From NCBI GenBank assembly GCA_900549665.1, contig URPH01000011.1, positions 14,555-78,554 of the forward strand: 64,000 nt of DNA, given 5' to 3'. The notes under the pieces were generated by a model that was given only the letters and a program-made list of their open reading frames with translations, had not been told where the DNA came from and made no database searches. The translations under genes and the position numbers were made by a program. Numbering within the stretch: the first letter of the stretch is position 1; each line of letters opens with the position of its first letter. Source of the DNA: an uncultured Lachnospiraceae bacterium (GTDB lineage: Bacteria; Bacillota; Clostridia; Lachnospirales; Lachnospiraceae). Positions 44,068 to 53,730 of this stretch are shown piece by piece.

Positions 44068-45735
44068 ATGAAACAAAAATGGTGGCATAACAAAGTTGCA
44101 TATCAGATTTACCCCAAAAGCTTTTTGGATACCAATGCTGATGGGATCGGTGATTTACGCGGTATTATTTCAAAACTGGATTATTTAAAGTCGCTGGGAA
44201 TTGACATCATATGGCTTTCCCCTATTTATCAGTCTCCCTTTGTAGATCAGGGATACGATATATCCGATTATTATGCCATTGCCAAAGAATTTGGTACGAT
44301 GGAAGAATTTGAAGAATTGTTAGCCGAGGCTAAAAAACGTAATATGTACATTATCATGGATCTGGTCATCAACCACTGCTCCGACAAGCATGAGTGGTTC
44401 CAGAAGGCTTTGGCTGATCCATATGGTGAATATGCCGATTATTTTTATTTCCGCAAGGGTAAAAACGGCAACCCGCCGAGCAATTACCGTTCCTACTTTG
44501 GCGGCAGCTGCTGGGAGCCGGTTCCCGGTACGGATCTGTACTATTTTCATATGTTTGCCAAGGAGCAGCCGGATTTAAACTGGGAAAATCCCAGACTTTT
44601 GGATGAGCTTTACCGTATGATCAACTGGTGGCTTGACAAGGGGCTTGCCGGTTTCCGTATCGACGCAATCATCAATATCAAAAAAGATCCTGATTTCCCC
44701 GATTTTGAACCGGACGGACCGGATGGACTGGCTAACTGCTGGAAAATGGTTGAGCATGTTCACGGTGTAGGCAAGCTGTTGGAGGATCTGAAAATTCACA
44801 CCTTCCAGAAATACGATGCCTTTACCGTTGCGGAAGTTTTCAATATGAAGGACGATGAATTGAATGAATTTATCGGTGAAAACGGACATTTTTCCACCAT
44901 GTTTGACTTCAGTGCCCATACACTGAGTACCGGTGAACACGGCTGGTATGATGCCCCGGAGATTTCCTTTAAAGAATGGAGAGAAAGTATCGTCAGATCC
45001 CAGCTGCAGGCACAAAACTACGGATTTGAGGCCAACATCATTGAAAATCATGATGAACCCCGCGGTGCATCCCGCTATCTTCCGGAATATGCACAGAATC
45101 CAATGGGCATCAAAATGCTTGGTACTACCAGCGTTCTGCTACGCGGAATCCCCTTTATCTATCAGGGACAGGAAATCGGCATGCAAAATGCAGTCTTTGA
45201 AAGCATTGATGAATATGACGATATCAACACCAAGGACCAGTACCGGTTAGCACGGGTTGCCGGGCTGACCGAAAAAGAAGCCCTCGCTGCCTGCTATCGC
45301 ATGAGCCGTGACAACGCACGCACTCCCATGCAGTGGAGCAATGATTCCAATGCCGGTTTTACCAAGGGAACACCGTGGCTCAAATTAAATGACAATTATC
45401 ATAGCATCAATGTGAAAAGCCAGATTGACAATCCGGATTCGGTACTCAATTACTATAAGGCTCTGATTCACCTCCGCAAGTCCGAGGCTTATCAGGAAAC
45501 CTTTACATATGGAAAATTTGTACCTGCATATATGGATCGTGATACAGTGATGGCATATTACCGCCAGACAGACAGTCAGAAAATATTAGTCGCTGCTAAC
45601 TTCGGAAAGGATCCTGTCAGCCTGACGCTTGAAGCTCCGGCAGCAGAAATTCTTTTATCCAACCGGGGACGTACGGATCTTCCAAAGGATGAGTTGACAT
45701 TGGAAAGCTGTGAAGTGATGGTTGTATTGATGTAA
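44068..45735 (+). CDS. GH13 alpha-glucosidase / oligo-1,6-glucosidase
   Basis: Cytoplasmic hydrolase of alpha-linked glucose oligosaccharides. Catalytic residues in the TIM barrel: nucleophile D199 in GFRIDAIINI, acid/base E256 in TVAEVFNM, and transition-state Asp329 in IIENHDEPR; domain B and the C-terminal beta domain are present. 555 aa, typical for the MalL/oligo-1,6-glucosidase subgroup. Starts MKQKWWHNKVAYQIYPKSF at 44068, with AAGGAG eight bases before; the frame runs open to 43702 but that part is the divergent regulator's antisense. TTGAAT-18-TATATT upstream (TATATT near 44011) is a plausible promoter. Confidence 0.94.
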   Translation: MKQKWWHNKVAYQIYPKSFLDTNADGIGDLRGIISKLDYLKSLGIDIIWLSPIYQSPFVDQGYDISDYYAIAKEFGTMEEFEELLAEAKKRNMYIIMDLVINHCSDKHEWFQKALADPYGEYADYFYFRKGKNGNPPSNYRSYFGGSCWEPVPGTDLYYFHMFAKEQPDLNWENPRLLDELYRMINWWLDKGLAGFRIDAIINIKKDPDFPDFEPDGPDGLANCWKMVEHVHGVGKLLEDLKIHTFQKYDAFTVAEVFNMKDDELNEFIGENGHFSTMFDFSAHTLSTGEHGWYDAPEISFKEWRESIVRSQLQAQNYGFEANIIENHDEPRGASRYLPEYAQNPMGIKMLGTTSVLLRGIPFIYQGQEIGMQNAVFESIDEYDDINTKDQYRLARVAGLTEKEALAACYRMSRDNARTPMQWSNDSNAGFTKGTPWLKLNDNYHSINVKSQIDNPDSVLNYYKALIHLRKSEAYQETFTYGKFVPAYMDRDTVMAYYRQTDSQKILVAANFGKDPVSLTLEAPAAEILLSNRGRTDLPKDELTLESCEVMVVLM

Positions 45736-45744
45736 CAAAACCTG

Positions 45745-45984
45745 TCATTCATTCAGATCGTGACGATACAGATACAGGATGGATCCAAAGAAACCGATAA
45801 AGATTCCCGGATATCCGACAAAGCATAACAGCCAGGATATTCCGGGAAAATATATTTTACCCAGAACCAGCCAGATCAGTCCGCCGATCAGACAATATTC
45901 CACGATTGACAACAGGATAAACAATTTATTTTTATACTCATTTTTTAAACGCAGTGTTTTTATGGTATTCCAGATCTTTTTCAT
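45745..45984 (-). CDS. Small two-helix membrane protein, unknown
   Basis: 79 aa, basic N-terminus (MKKIWNTIKTLRLKNEYKNK) then two hydrophobic helices (about 22-42 and 48-70) and a short charged tail. Good GGAGG site eight bases before the ATG. Convergent with the GH13 gene, 9 bp apart. Not recognised. Confidence 0.65.
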   Translation of the reverse strand: MKKIWNTIKTLRLKNEYKNKLFILLSIVEYCLIGGLIWLVLGKIYFPGISWLLCFVGYPGIFIGFFGSILYLYRHDLNE

Positions 45985-46115
45985 AATTCTTACCTCCCAA
46001 ATGACAGGTTTATCATTGGTCCATACCGGCGAATTGGTCCGCCGGAGGAGCTTTCATATGATAAGAATAAACCCCGATTGTAAAGTGCAATACCATGCTC
46101 GCGTAAAAAATATGT

Positions 46116-46169
46116 AAAAATCTCCATGATGCATATGATAACTATGATCATACATATCATGGAGATTTT
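46116..46169 (-). terminator. Long-stem terminator after the choloylglycine hydrolase gene
   Basis: AAAATCTCCATGAT (46117-46130) pairs perfectly with ATCATGGAGATTTT (46156-46169) around a partly self-complementary centre; on the minus strand the stem ends in five T. Begins 20 bases after the hydrolase stop. Confidence 0.85.
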
Positions 46170-46189
46170 CAATTCCCATATTGACTTTA

Positions 46190-47176
46190 TCATTGCTCCG
46201 ATCCATTCTGCATGTATATTTTTTCTTCCTGCAGCATCGGATAACGGATCAGGCTGTGACCGTCCAGATCTTCCCTGTGCATATCCACGGCGCTGATCTG
46301 ATGACCGGTATATGTCGTGTAATAATAAATTCCCTTCATGGCATTCCAGCAGGATGTATAGATCGTGATCTCATATTTTCCTTCTGCCACCTCGCAGCAG
46401 CCTCTCTGCTGGTCGACCGATCCCAATATATGAAAAAACTGTCCGACACTGTCTGTCTCACTCTCGCCAGATACCGCATGCATTTTCACAAAAGCCACGC
46501 GTACAAAGCGGGATGCGGATGACAGATCTCCGGGAAGCCCCAGGGCCCCCATTCCACGGCTGTAGGTCTGCAAAGAAAGCTTGTCAGAAAACAGATTTTC
46601 CGGCTGCTTTGACGATAAATGCATATAGTTATTGAGGTTAAACAGCTGCTTGTCAAAGGGTGGATTGTTGGTAAGGACACCCACCGGATTGTCATAGACC
46701 TTCAATCCATCTGCCACCGATTCGACGGTAATCGATCCGCTTTGATCCGCGATGATCCAGTGAAGCTGTGCCGCAGGGAGCTGTTCGCTAAACGGCGTGC
46801 CTGTTAAATTGGTTTCTTTTAAAAGCTTCCTGGCCTCTTCCAGATTTTGGCACCGGCTGAGTATCCACGGAATAAATTCATACTGCGCCACATTGCATCC
46901 ATCATCACAGGGCTTTGCATAAACGGCATTGCCCACAAAGTTAAGTCCTGCCATTCCCAGTCCTTTTTCATTGACCGCATCATAATAAAGCGGATAATCT
47001 CCGGCTACATGTGCCATTCCGATTATTGCATAATGTGTTTCTCTTTTTCCCTGATAGCGGAATGACAATGGATAGTTCCTGGGCATGATCGTAATTTCTT
47101 CCCCATATGAAAATTCATAATCGAGGGTGCGACCCATATAAAAATCTTTTGACTGATAAGTTGCTGCTGTACACAT
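46190..47176 (-). CDS. Choloylglycine hydrolase family (bile salt hydrolase-like)
   Basis: N-terminal-nucleophile amidase that would deconjugate glyco/tauro bile salts or cleave penicillin V. The nucleophile is Cys2 after removal of Met (MCTAATYQS). Other active-site groups are visible: Arg and Asp in MGRTLDYE, the loop GLGMAGLNF, Asn in GVLTNNPPFDKQLFNLNNYM, and Arg in SASRFVRV. 328 aa, normal for the family; bile salt specificity is favoured by the NNPPF loop and gut-type genome context, not proven. Start at 47176 chosen because catalysis requires Cys at position 2; AGGAG lies 10 bases upstream. Confidence 0.9.
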   Translation of the reverse strand: MCTAATYQSKDFYMGRTLDYEFSYGEEITIMPRNYPLSFRYQGKRETHYAIIGMAHVAGDYPLYYDAVNEKGLGMAGLNFVGNAVYAKPCDDGCNVAQYEFIPWILSRCQNLEEARKLLKETNLTGTPFSEQLPAAQLHWIIADQSGSITVESVADGLKVYDNPVGVLTNNPPFDKQLFNLNNYMHLSSKQPENLFSDKLSLQTYSRGMGALGLPGDLSSASRFVRVAFVKMHAVSGESETDSVGQFFHILGSVDQQRGCCEVAEGKYEITIYTSCWNAMKGIYYYTTYTGHQISAVDMHREDLDGHSLIRYPMLQEEKIYMQNGSEQ

Positions 47177-47334
47177 ATTAAAGCCTCTCCTGTTATATCT
47201 TAAAATCCTGCATAATTTCCGGTCCTGTCTGCCGGCAGTCCATGTCCGTATATAATTATATGATACCACATATATGATATTTTACCCACAAATTTCAGAA
47301 ACCTCGCCGGCAATGCAGATATGAAGCCTCTCAA

Positions 47335-48096
47335 TTATCCAAGACATTTATCAATCATCTCTAAAATCTGATCCTGTCTTGCAGGCTTAAGCAGATATCC
47401 GTCCGGCTTTAATTTCAGAAGCTCTTCAATATATTCCCGGTCGGACACAGCTGATAAAATAACCACCGGGAGATTTTCATACCTTTGATTGGAACGGATA
47501 ACCCGCAGCACCATCTTTCCATTGATCAGCGGCATTTCATAATCAAGAAAAATCATATCCGGACAATCTTTTTGCAGGATTTCCATGGCCTGAGCACCGG
47601 AAACCGCTATGGAAACTTTGTATTTATCACTTATAAGTGCTTTCATTGTGCGTAATAGCAGGGGATTGTCATCGACAAACAAAATGTGCTTTCTGCGTTC
47701 TTCCTTTCCCAACACCTTTTTCTCATAATCGGAATAATCTACCCCGGTTATCCCGCAAAGAACCTGTATAATTTTCTGGTTGCTTACCGGACGCATAATT
47801 CTCTGTGCATTTACACATTCATCTATCCAGTCATATGCTTTCATTTCATAAGCATTTCCCACAATAATCGCATTCAGGCTGCGGTTTTCCTTCAAAAGCA
47901 TCCGTATTGTTTTCATATCCATTTCACTAATACGACTCAGCAATACGAGTATCACATCAGGTTCAAAAACACGTAGAAGCCTGCCGGCAAAAGAACCCTC
48001 CGGCAGGCAGAGCTGTACCCGAAAATATGGCAGCAATGCCTCATTCATGCTTTTTGTAACCTCATTCATCTCAGCTATCAACAACACCCGCTTCAT
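47335..48096 (-). CDS. Double-receiver response regulator, first receiver degenerate
   Basis: Two receiver-like domains and no output domain. Residues 1-115 have the fold pattern but lack the phosphoacceptor Asp (the strand reads EPDVILVLLSRI). Residues 136-253 are canonical: FVDDNP, phosphoacceptor D185 in MIFLDYEMPLINGK, switch Ser in VILSA, Lys in YLLKPA. 253 aa. ATG overlaps the kinase stop by four bases. Output is presumably by protein contact, perhaps with the LuxR-type protein upstream. Confidence 0.88.
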   Translation of the reverse strand: MKRVLLIAEMNEVTKSMNEALLPYFRVQLCLPEGSFAGRLLRVFEPDVILVLLSRISEMDMKTIRMLLKENRSLNAIIVGNAYEMKAYDWIDECVNAQRIMRPVSNQKIIQVLCGITGVDYSDYEKKVLGKEERRKHILFVDDNPLLLRTMKALISDKYKVSIAVSGAQAMEILQKDCPDMIFLDYEMPLINGKMVLRVIRSNQRYENLPVVILSAVSDREYIEELLKLKPDGYLLKPARQDQILEMIDKCLG

Positions 48097-50624
48097 ACTT
48101 CATTCTCCTCTATATCACAAAGTATTTTTTTTCCTATTTCCACAGCCTTTTTATCATCCAGATCACGCACTGCATCGAGAAGCCTTTCAACATCCTCCTG
48201 ATACACTCCTTCATAAAAATCCATTCTCAGCTTCCCGGCCAGGCGGTCTGCCTCATCAAAATCAAATTTTTTCATGGCCTCCATCAGCAGCTTTATCAAA
48301 AATGTAAGTTCTTCCGGATCCGGAGTTTCTGTACCTTTTTCTTCTTTTGTCTGCTTTTTTATGGCAGTCACAGATGCGAGCTCCTGTTCCGCCACTTCCA
48401 TCTCATCCATTAAGACAGGCAGGAGATGCTTCATCTTATCCACATTCCGATTCCTTGCAGCTGTCTCCAGAATACGTGAAAGCCCGGAAATCGATACTGC
48501 CCCGACCGTTGCTGAAAGTCCCTTTAAGGAATGCACCTGAATCCGGAATTTTTCTATATCAAATGCAGCATCCTCCTCACAAAAAGCACTCCACTCCCTG
48601 CGTCTGTCTGAAAGTGTCTGTAAAAATCCGTTTAACAAATTCACAAGTACCTGTTCATCCGGGATATAAAGCCTTGCATAATCCCACATAAAGGATGACA
48701 AATCAGGAAGCTCTACTGCACTTTCCGGCACTGCACTTTCCGGCACTGCACTTTCCGGTCCTGCCTTTTCCGGATCTGCTTTTTCAATGGATAATATTCT
48801 TTCTTTGTCTATAAACCTACGGATTATTGTTTCCATTTTCTTTGGATCAATCGGCTTTGATAAATATCCGTCAAATCCGGCGCGCTCATACTCTTCCTTT
48901 GCTCCGGCAATCGCATTGGCGGTCAGCATGATAACCGGAGTTATCCGGTTTTTTCCATCCGGGTCTGCCTTGAGCTTATGCAAGGTTTCAATCCCATCCA
49001 TATCCGGCATCATATTATCCATAAATATCAGGTCATATTGCTCTTTTCCTGCTTTTGCAAGACATTCCACTCCACTACCGGCTTCCGCAACCTGTATGCC
49101 GGTCTGCTTTAAAAGACAGCGGAACACCTTTCGGTTCAGTTCAATATCATCTGTTACAAGCACCTTCACATCCGGTGCCCTGAAGCCGGCTTCGTGTATC
49201 TCATTTCCGATATCGGCATGCAGCCTTTTTCCCAGGTCACCGACTTCCTGCCAATTATTGATTTTCTGCTCAAGAGTAAATGAAAAAACAGAACCCTGCC
49301 CATAAATACTCTCAACACAGAGAGTCGAATTCATAAGCATAAGCAGTTGTTGTGTAATGTTGATCCCCAGTCCGGTTCCTTCAATTGAACGGTTACGCTT
49401 TTCTTCAAGCCTTGCAAACTCTGTAAACAGCTTTTCTTTATCCTCATCCCTGATTCCAATTCCGGTATCCTTTACCTGAAAATGAAGATTACAAATGTCA
49501 TTTTTTACCTCTCCCGTTATCTGCAGGGTCACACTTCCCTTTTTTGTATACTTCACAGCATTGGTCAGTAAATTGATCAATATCTGTTTCAGGCGGATAT
49601 CATCTCCGCAAAGACCGGATGGAAGTTTCTCATCGACTTCAATGCTAAAAGTAAGTCCCTTATCCTCCGCACGTTTTCCTATCAGCAGATAAACATCATA
49701 AACCAGACTGGACAGCTGGTACGATACCGGAACAATCTCCATTCGTCCGGATTCGATTTTGGAAAAATCAAGAATGTCATTAACAATCCCAAGAAGTGCA
49801 TTAGACGCAGAATGAATGTCTCTGGCATAGGACAGTATCTCTTTATCACTGCTTTCCCTGAGGATCATCTCACTCATCCCGGTAATCGCATGAAGCGGTG
49901 TCCTTATCTCATGTGACATATTTGCCAGAAAGGTCGATTTGGCCCGGTTTGCACTGTCTGCCAGCTTTTTTTCTTCCTTTAGCTGCTCGATCAGGTGAAT
50001 ATCCGGACTTTCCACAGTCAGAAAAAATCCAATATTGACCAATGTAATTCCCAGACAGGATACAAGCGAAAGCGGCACCAATGCCTGATAAACCGAAATT
50101 CCGACCTGGAATAAGATTGTAACCACAATGATCCGGCGTTTCTTTTTTTCCATTTCCCGGTAATGCAAAAACAGTGAGAAACACATCATAACGGTATAAA
50201 CGGCGACCCCAACATATGTCACATAAGCAGCCGGTCCATATGAATAATTTCCCCGATCCGTCACCCGGTAATAAAGAGGCAGTATTCCGCTTGCCAAAAC
50301 AGTGACTACCCAAAATACGGATGAGGCCCTGTGCATCGGACGTTCACCAAATATCATAAGCAGAACATAATGATAGATCAGATAAATGCAGGTCACCAGA
50401 CTGATCAGAAAGCATCTATGCATGACATGATTAAAAACAGAAGGAACGTCATCCATATGATTCACGGTATAAACCGTAATCCAATCAAAGATCAAATAAA
50501 AAAAAGAGATAAACAGTAATGCAGAATATACCTTGTGTGATCCGGTTTTGATCCGCTTTACCGAAAAATAAAGCAACATGATAAATACTGTAATTATAAA
50601 ACATCCTATCTGTAATTTTGCCAT
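48093..50624 (-). CDS. Hybrid sensor histidine kinase (HisKA-HATPase-REC-Hpt)
   Basis: Seven or so N-terminal helices (residues 4-205) form the sensor. They are followed by HisKA with H238 in NMSHEIRTPLHAITG, HATPase motifs NLLTNAVKYTKKG and GTGLGINIT, a receiver with KVLVTDD and phosphoacceptor in LIFMDNMMPDMDG (near 540), and a phosphotransfer domain with His in VHSLKGLSA (near 727). Between REC and Hpt is a short repeat (PESAVPESAV). 843 aa: a full internal phosphorelay. Two bases separate it from the LuxR-type gene and it overlaps the double receiver, so the three form one unit. Confidence 0.93.
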   Translation of the reverse strand: MAKLQIGCFIITVFIMLLYFSVKRIKTGSHKVYSALLFISFFYLIFDWITVYTVNHMDDVPSVFNHVMHRCFLISLVTCIYLIYHYVLLMIFGERPMHRASSVFWVVTVLASGILPLYYRVTDRGNYSYGPAAYVTYVGVAVYTVMMCFSLFLHYREMEKKKRRIIVVTILFQVGISVYQALVPLSLVSCLGITLVNIGFFLTVESPDIHLIEQLKEEKKLADSANRAKSTFLANMSHEIRTPLHAITGMSEMILRESSDKEILSYARDIHSASNALLGIVNDILDFSKIESGRMEIVPVSYQLSSLVYDVYLLIGKRAEDKGLTFSIEVDEKLPSGLCGDDIRLKQILINLLTNAVKYTKKGSVTLQITGEVKNDICNLHFQVKDTGIGIRDEDKEKLFTEFARLEEKRNRSIEGTGLGINITQQLLMLMNSTLCVESIYGQGSVFSFTLEQKINNWQEVGDLGKRLHADIGNEIHEAGFRAPDVKVLVTDDIELNRKVFRCLLKQTGIQVAEAGSGVECLAKAGKEQYDLIFMDNMMPDMDGIETLHKLKADPDGKNRITPVIMLTANAIAGAKEEYERAGFDGYLSKPIDPKKMETIIRRFIDKERILSIEKADPEKAGPESAVPESAVPESAVELPDLSSFMWDYARLYIPDEQVLVNLLNGFLQTLSDRRREWSAFCEEDAAFDIEKFRIQVHSLKGLSATVGAVSISGLSRILETAARNRNVDKMKHLLPVLMDEMEVAEQELASVTAIKKQTKEEKGTETPDPEELTFLIKLLMEAMKKFDFDEADRLAGKLRMDFYEGVYQEDVERLLDAVRDLDDKKAVEIGKKILCDIEENEV

Positions 50625-50626
50625 CT

Positions 50627-52093
50627 TTACCTCAACGTGATCAACTTATTTTCCTTTGCAATCCTTAGTGCCTGTTGTCTGGATCTGGCATTCAGCTTGG
50701 TATAAATATTTTTGATATGAAATTTTACCGTATTGATGCTGACGTCCATAAATTCTGCAATCTCGTTATTGGATCTCTCATCCTCCATCAGACACAGGAT
50801 TTCCTGTTCTGTTTCAGTTAGCGGTTGATAATCTTCCTTGGGTCTGCGCAGATAGTCCGGATATAAAAGTGCCATTCTCTTTGCCAACAGAATGAGCTGA
50901 TCTAAATATGCCCGGTCGGACTGCCTTTCTTTTTTATAGTTGCGAAGCAGAAAATACACTTTCTCTCCTTCATCTGCAACCAGCCTGTCAAATCTTCTTT
51001 CTTCTATGATGGGAAGAATGCTATCCAAAATCGTATAAGCCTCTGCAGGATTCCCATCAAGGAAATAGCTGATGGCACACAAAAGCTCTATCTCACACAA
51101 GTCCATAACTCTTCCACCCTGCTGCAATGGTTTCTTTAAATATTCCGAAAGTGATATAGCTGCCAGATATTTTTCTTCCAATATATAGGCGCGCATTTTG
51201 ACCATATACTTGTATGTATCCAGCATGCAGAGCTCACCCAGTTCATTGGGAGCCTCATTCTTCATCCATTGCAAAATCGTATGCACGTCCCCATCGTACA
51301 ACATTCCTTTGGCTCGCAATGCACTGAAATTCTCAAACAGCCACCTGCTTTTTCCGGCATAAAGCCTTTGATATATCTGGTCCAGCATCGGATATACAAC
51401 CGCAATCTGCCCTGTGGCAATCATAATTTTCATCTGAAGACTCAGCGCGACAAACAAAACCGCAATCTCCCCTTTTTTTTCAATAAAAGGAATACTACCC
51501 ACCAGGGTCGTAATGGCAGCAAAGCAGTCATTTCTCTGATAGCACACTTCTGCATAGACAATTTCAGCCATGCCCACCGCACTGTCACCGTAAAAACATG
51601 TCATATACTCCTTTAACTGCTCTTTATGCTCTAACACCCAGTCTCCATATACTGTAAAATCCCTGAAACCATTGATCAGCGTAAGCCTGCCTGCTGCCAG
51701 CGGAAGATTCGGTAAAACATCATGCTTCTGCTGCATATGGAACAGCTTTTCCAACGCCCTGATAACCCTTTTTTCATCTGTTCCCGGAATCATCACATCC
51801 AGATGGAGTTTCATAAGAGGTTCACTCTCTACACAGGCTGCATACCGTTCTGCCTGTTCCAGATTACCATAAATAGCACTAATGACAGCTGCTGCCGTGG
51901 CCAGATAGGGTGTGCCTGTTATTTCTTCATCTGTGAAAATCTGCAGATATTTTCTGCAGTTCTTAAATCCATTCAGACAACAAGGGCAGGCAAGTATTCT
52001 GCACAGCTGATCCCTTAATGCATTTTTATCGCCCGCCTCAACCAGTTCATCCAGATTCTCTTCTATAAAAAATTCATTATCCCGGTTTTTCAT
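50627..52093 (-). CDS. LuxR-family regulator with long helical N-terminal region
   Basis: C-terminal LuxR/NarL helix-turn-helix (about 420-488): LTETEQEILCLMEDERSNNEIAEFM and SINTVKFHIKNIYTKLNARSRQQAL. The preceding 400 residues are helical with Ala/Leu/Tyr repeats like the TPR region of MalT-type activators, but the N-terminal ATPase domain is missing. 488 aa. GGAGGGG site before the ATG. First gene of the LuxR-hybrid kinase-double receiver operon; the helical part could be the docking surface for the phosphorelay. Confidence 0.88.
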   Translation of the reverse strand: MKNRDNEFFIEENLDELVEAGDKNALRDQLCRILACPCCLNGFKNCRKYLQIFTDEEITGTPYLATAAAVISAIYGNLEQAERYAACVESEPLMKLHLDVMIPGTDEKRVIRALEKLFHMQQKHDVLPNLPLAAGRLTLINGFRDFTVYGDWVLEHKEQLKEYMTCFYGDSAVGMAEIVYAEVCYQRNDCFAAITTLVGSIPFIEKKGEIAVLFVALSLQMKIMIATGQIAVVYPMLDQIYQRLYAGKSRWLFENFSALRAKGMLYDGDVHTILQWMKNEAPNELGELCMLDTYKYMVKMRAYILEEKYLAAISLSEYLKKPLQQGGRVMDLCEIELLCAISYFLDGNPAEAYTILDSILPIIEERRFDRLVADEGEKVYFLLRNYKKERQSDRAYLDQLILLAKRMALLYPDYLRRPKEDYQPLTETEQEILCLMEDERSNNEIAEFMDVSINTVKFHIKNIYTKLNARSRQQALRIAKENKLITLR

Positions 52094-52217
52094 GCTTCCC
52101 CTCCATGCAACATATCCTCACAATCTGTCTTTATTTTTAGGATAACCGCTTTTTCAACAAACGTAAACTACCCGAAAGGGTAGGTTTTTATTTTATTTAT
52201 ATGACAATTTTTTCGTA

Positions 52218-52262
52218 AAACAAAGAGAGTCCGGATCATGAATTTACCTCATGTATCCGAAC
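52218..52262 (-). terminator. Terminator after the SEDS-type gene
   Basis: CGGAT-CATGA (52232-52241) pairs with TCATG-T-ATCCG (52249-52259) with one bulged base; GAGTC/..GGGTT pairs may extend it. On the minus strand it is followed by a T-rich stretch (CTCTCTTTGTTTT). About 100 bases past the stop codon. Confidence 0.6.
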
Positions 52263-52360
52263 CCTTTCTGTTGAAACAATTTATTTATCGATACTGTATA
52301 TCAAATCGTTTTATCAAAACAATATATTAAAACTGTATATCAAAGCTGTATACGTAAATA

Positions 52361-53719
52361 TCAATCCACACTTTTTTTCATGCGAACCTTCTCGCTGACG
52401 TCATTCGGATAAATATCCTTATACCGGTAAACGCTCATAACAATCCCCGCCAAAGCATAACACAACAGAATATTGCTTGTACCCAGAGAAAAGAAGGGTA
52501 AAAAAGATGCCGCCGGTGGAAACACTCCGACTGAGCAGAGAATGTTGATCACAATATTCAATAAAAATATCATACCGCAGCCAAAGCCCATCATCATGCC
52601 GAGTTCATTTTTCTGTTTCAGGGAAAGATGGAATATCATCATCACGAGCAGGGCCAGGTCTGCAATCACAAGGATGGCGCAGATACTTCCATAACTATTT
52701 AAAATATAAGCAAAGATATAGTCACTGTTGAAATTGGGCAGTTGCCCGATAACATCCTTCCCGCTGTTTCCAAACCACGGGATGTCCTGACACATCTGTC
52801 GCATTACCGCAGTCAGATAAAAGCCGTCCCCACTTGCTGAAAAGAAAGCCCGCAGTCTTTCTTCCTGATAGGATGCCATCATATGGAAAAAGTACATGAT
52901 GCCCAGCATCACAACCGGCAAAAGTAAAAATGCTGTCCACAGACCTGCAATCGTTCTTTTAACCGGAATTTCAAAAAATCCGCGATACACCGCAACTGTA
53001 AGCAATACCAGCATACTGACCATCATAATCCCTGCGGCCACAATGCTCGGCTGACGGAAGGTAATCCATACCGGCACCAGCATCCATGCCACTGCCTTAA
53101 AAAATGCTGTCCATCTGCCGCCTCTGTACTTGTACAATATGGCGCCGTAGATCGGCACATAAAGCATCATCAATGCAATCACAGAAAGATGGATACTTCC
53201 AATCGAAATGGTCCGGTACTGACCGTTTACAAAACCGCCCGTAAAATCAGCCCAGATCTTCAGACCGGCGATCATGATACAAAGACCGATGATCTTGGAA
53301 TATTTTGCAATGACCGTATAGTCCACAAAATATATGGCAAACATCAGCACAAGACCGGCAATAACCGCGCCGGTATATCCGATAACCGATGCCCGGTAGC
53401 TGCCAAATTCCTGCGATGCTGTATCGATCTTTGAAAAAATCGAATACTGGATCGCAAGCCCCAGCAGACTGAAAATTCCTATGATCACCAGTAGCTTTAC
53501 CGATATCTGCGGCTTATGTATCCTGTCCATGGAAACCCCGACCGCAACCGGGTCTCCCATATCAAGAACAGCATTTTTCTCGGCTTCCTCCCTTGACATT
53601 CCAAGCTCCTCATTGTCCGCAATCTGATCTTCCATGTGGCCTCTGATCTCATCCGCAACATAGGGGCGTGCTTTTTTGCATCTGATCTGGGATATCAGCT
53701 TTTCAATATATTCTTCCAT
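52361..53719 (-). CDS. SEDS (FtsW/RodA/SpoVE) protein fused to permease-prefix domain
   Basis: Residues 1-75 are a soluble helical domain (EEYIEKLISQIRCKKARPYVADEIRGHM, EELGMSREEAEKNAVLDMGDP) of the DUF1700/permease-prefix type that usually precedes ABC-2 permeases in PadR operons. The remainder is a roughly ten-helix SEDS protein with PWFGNSGKDVIGQLPNFNSDYIFAYI (Asp about 333, at the position of the catalytic Asp of RodA glycosyltransferases) and FPPAASFLPFFSLGTSNILL. 452 aa from the second ATG (53719), seven bases after AGGAGG; that site overlaps the PadR stop. No transpeptidase partner nearby. Confidence 0.82.
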   Translation of the reverse strand: MEEYIEKLISQIRCKKARPYVADEIRGHMEDQIADNEELGMSREEAEKNAVLDMGDPVAVGVSMDRIHKPQISVKLLVIIGIFSLLGLAIQYSIFSKIDTASQEFGSYRASVIGYTGAVIAGLVLMFAIYFVDYTVIAKYSKIIGLCIMIAGLKIWADFTGGFVNGQYRTISIGSIHLSVIALMMLYVPIYGAILYKYRGGRWTAFFKAVAWMLVPVWITFRQPSIVAAGIMMVSMLVLLTVAVYRGFFEIPVKRTIAGLWTAFLLLPVVMLGIMYFFHMMASYQEERLRAFFSASGDGFYLTAVMRQMCQDIPWFGNSGKDVIGQLPNFNSDYIFAYILNSYGSICAILVIADLALLVMMIFHLSLKQKNELGMMMGFGCGMIFLLNIVINILCSVGVFPPAASFLPFFSLGTSNILLCYALAGIVMSVYRYKDIYPNDVSEKVRMKKSVD

Positions 53720-53730
53720 ATCCATACCTC

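Noticed and set aside
45990..46193. 67-codon minus-strand frame overlapping the hydrolase stop
   Set aside because: It reads through both arms of the 14-bp terminator stem and its hydrophobic stretch (ISMICMIIVIICIMEIF) is produced by that palindrome; no separate ribosome site.
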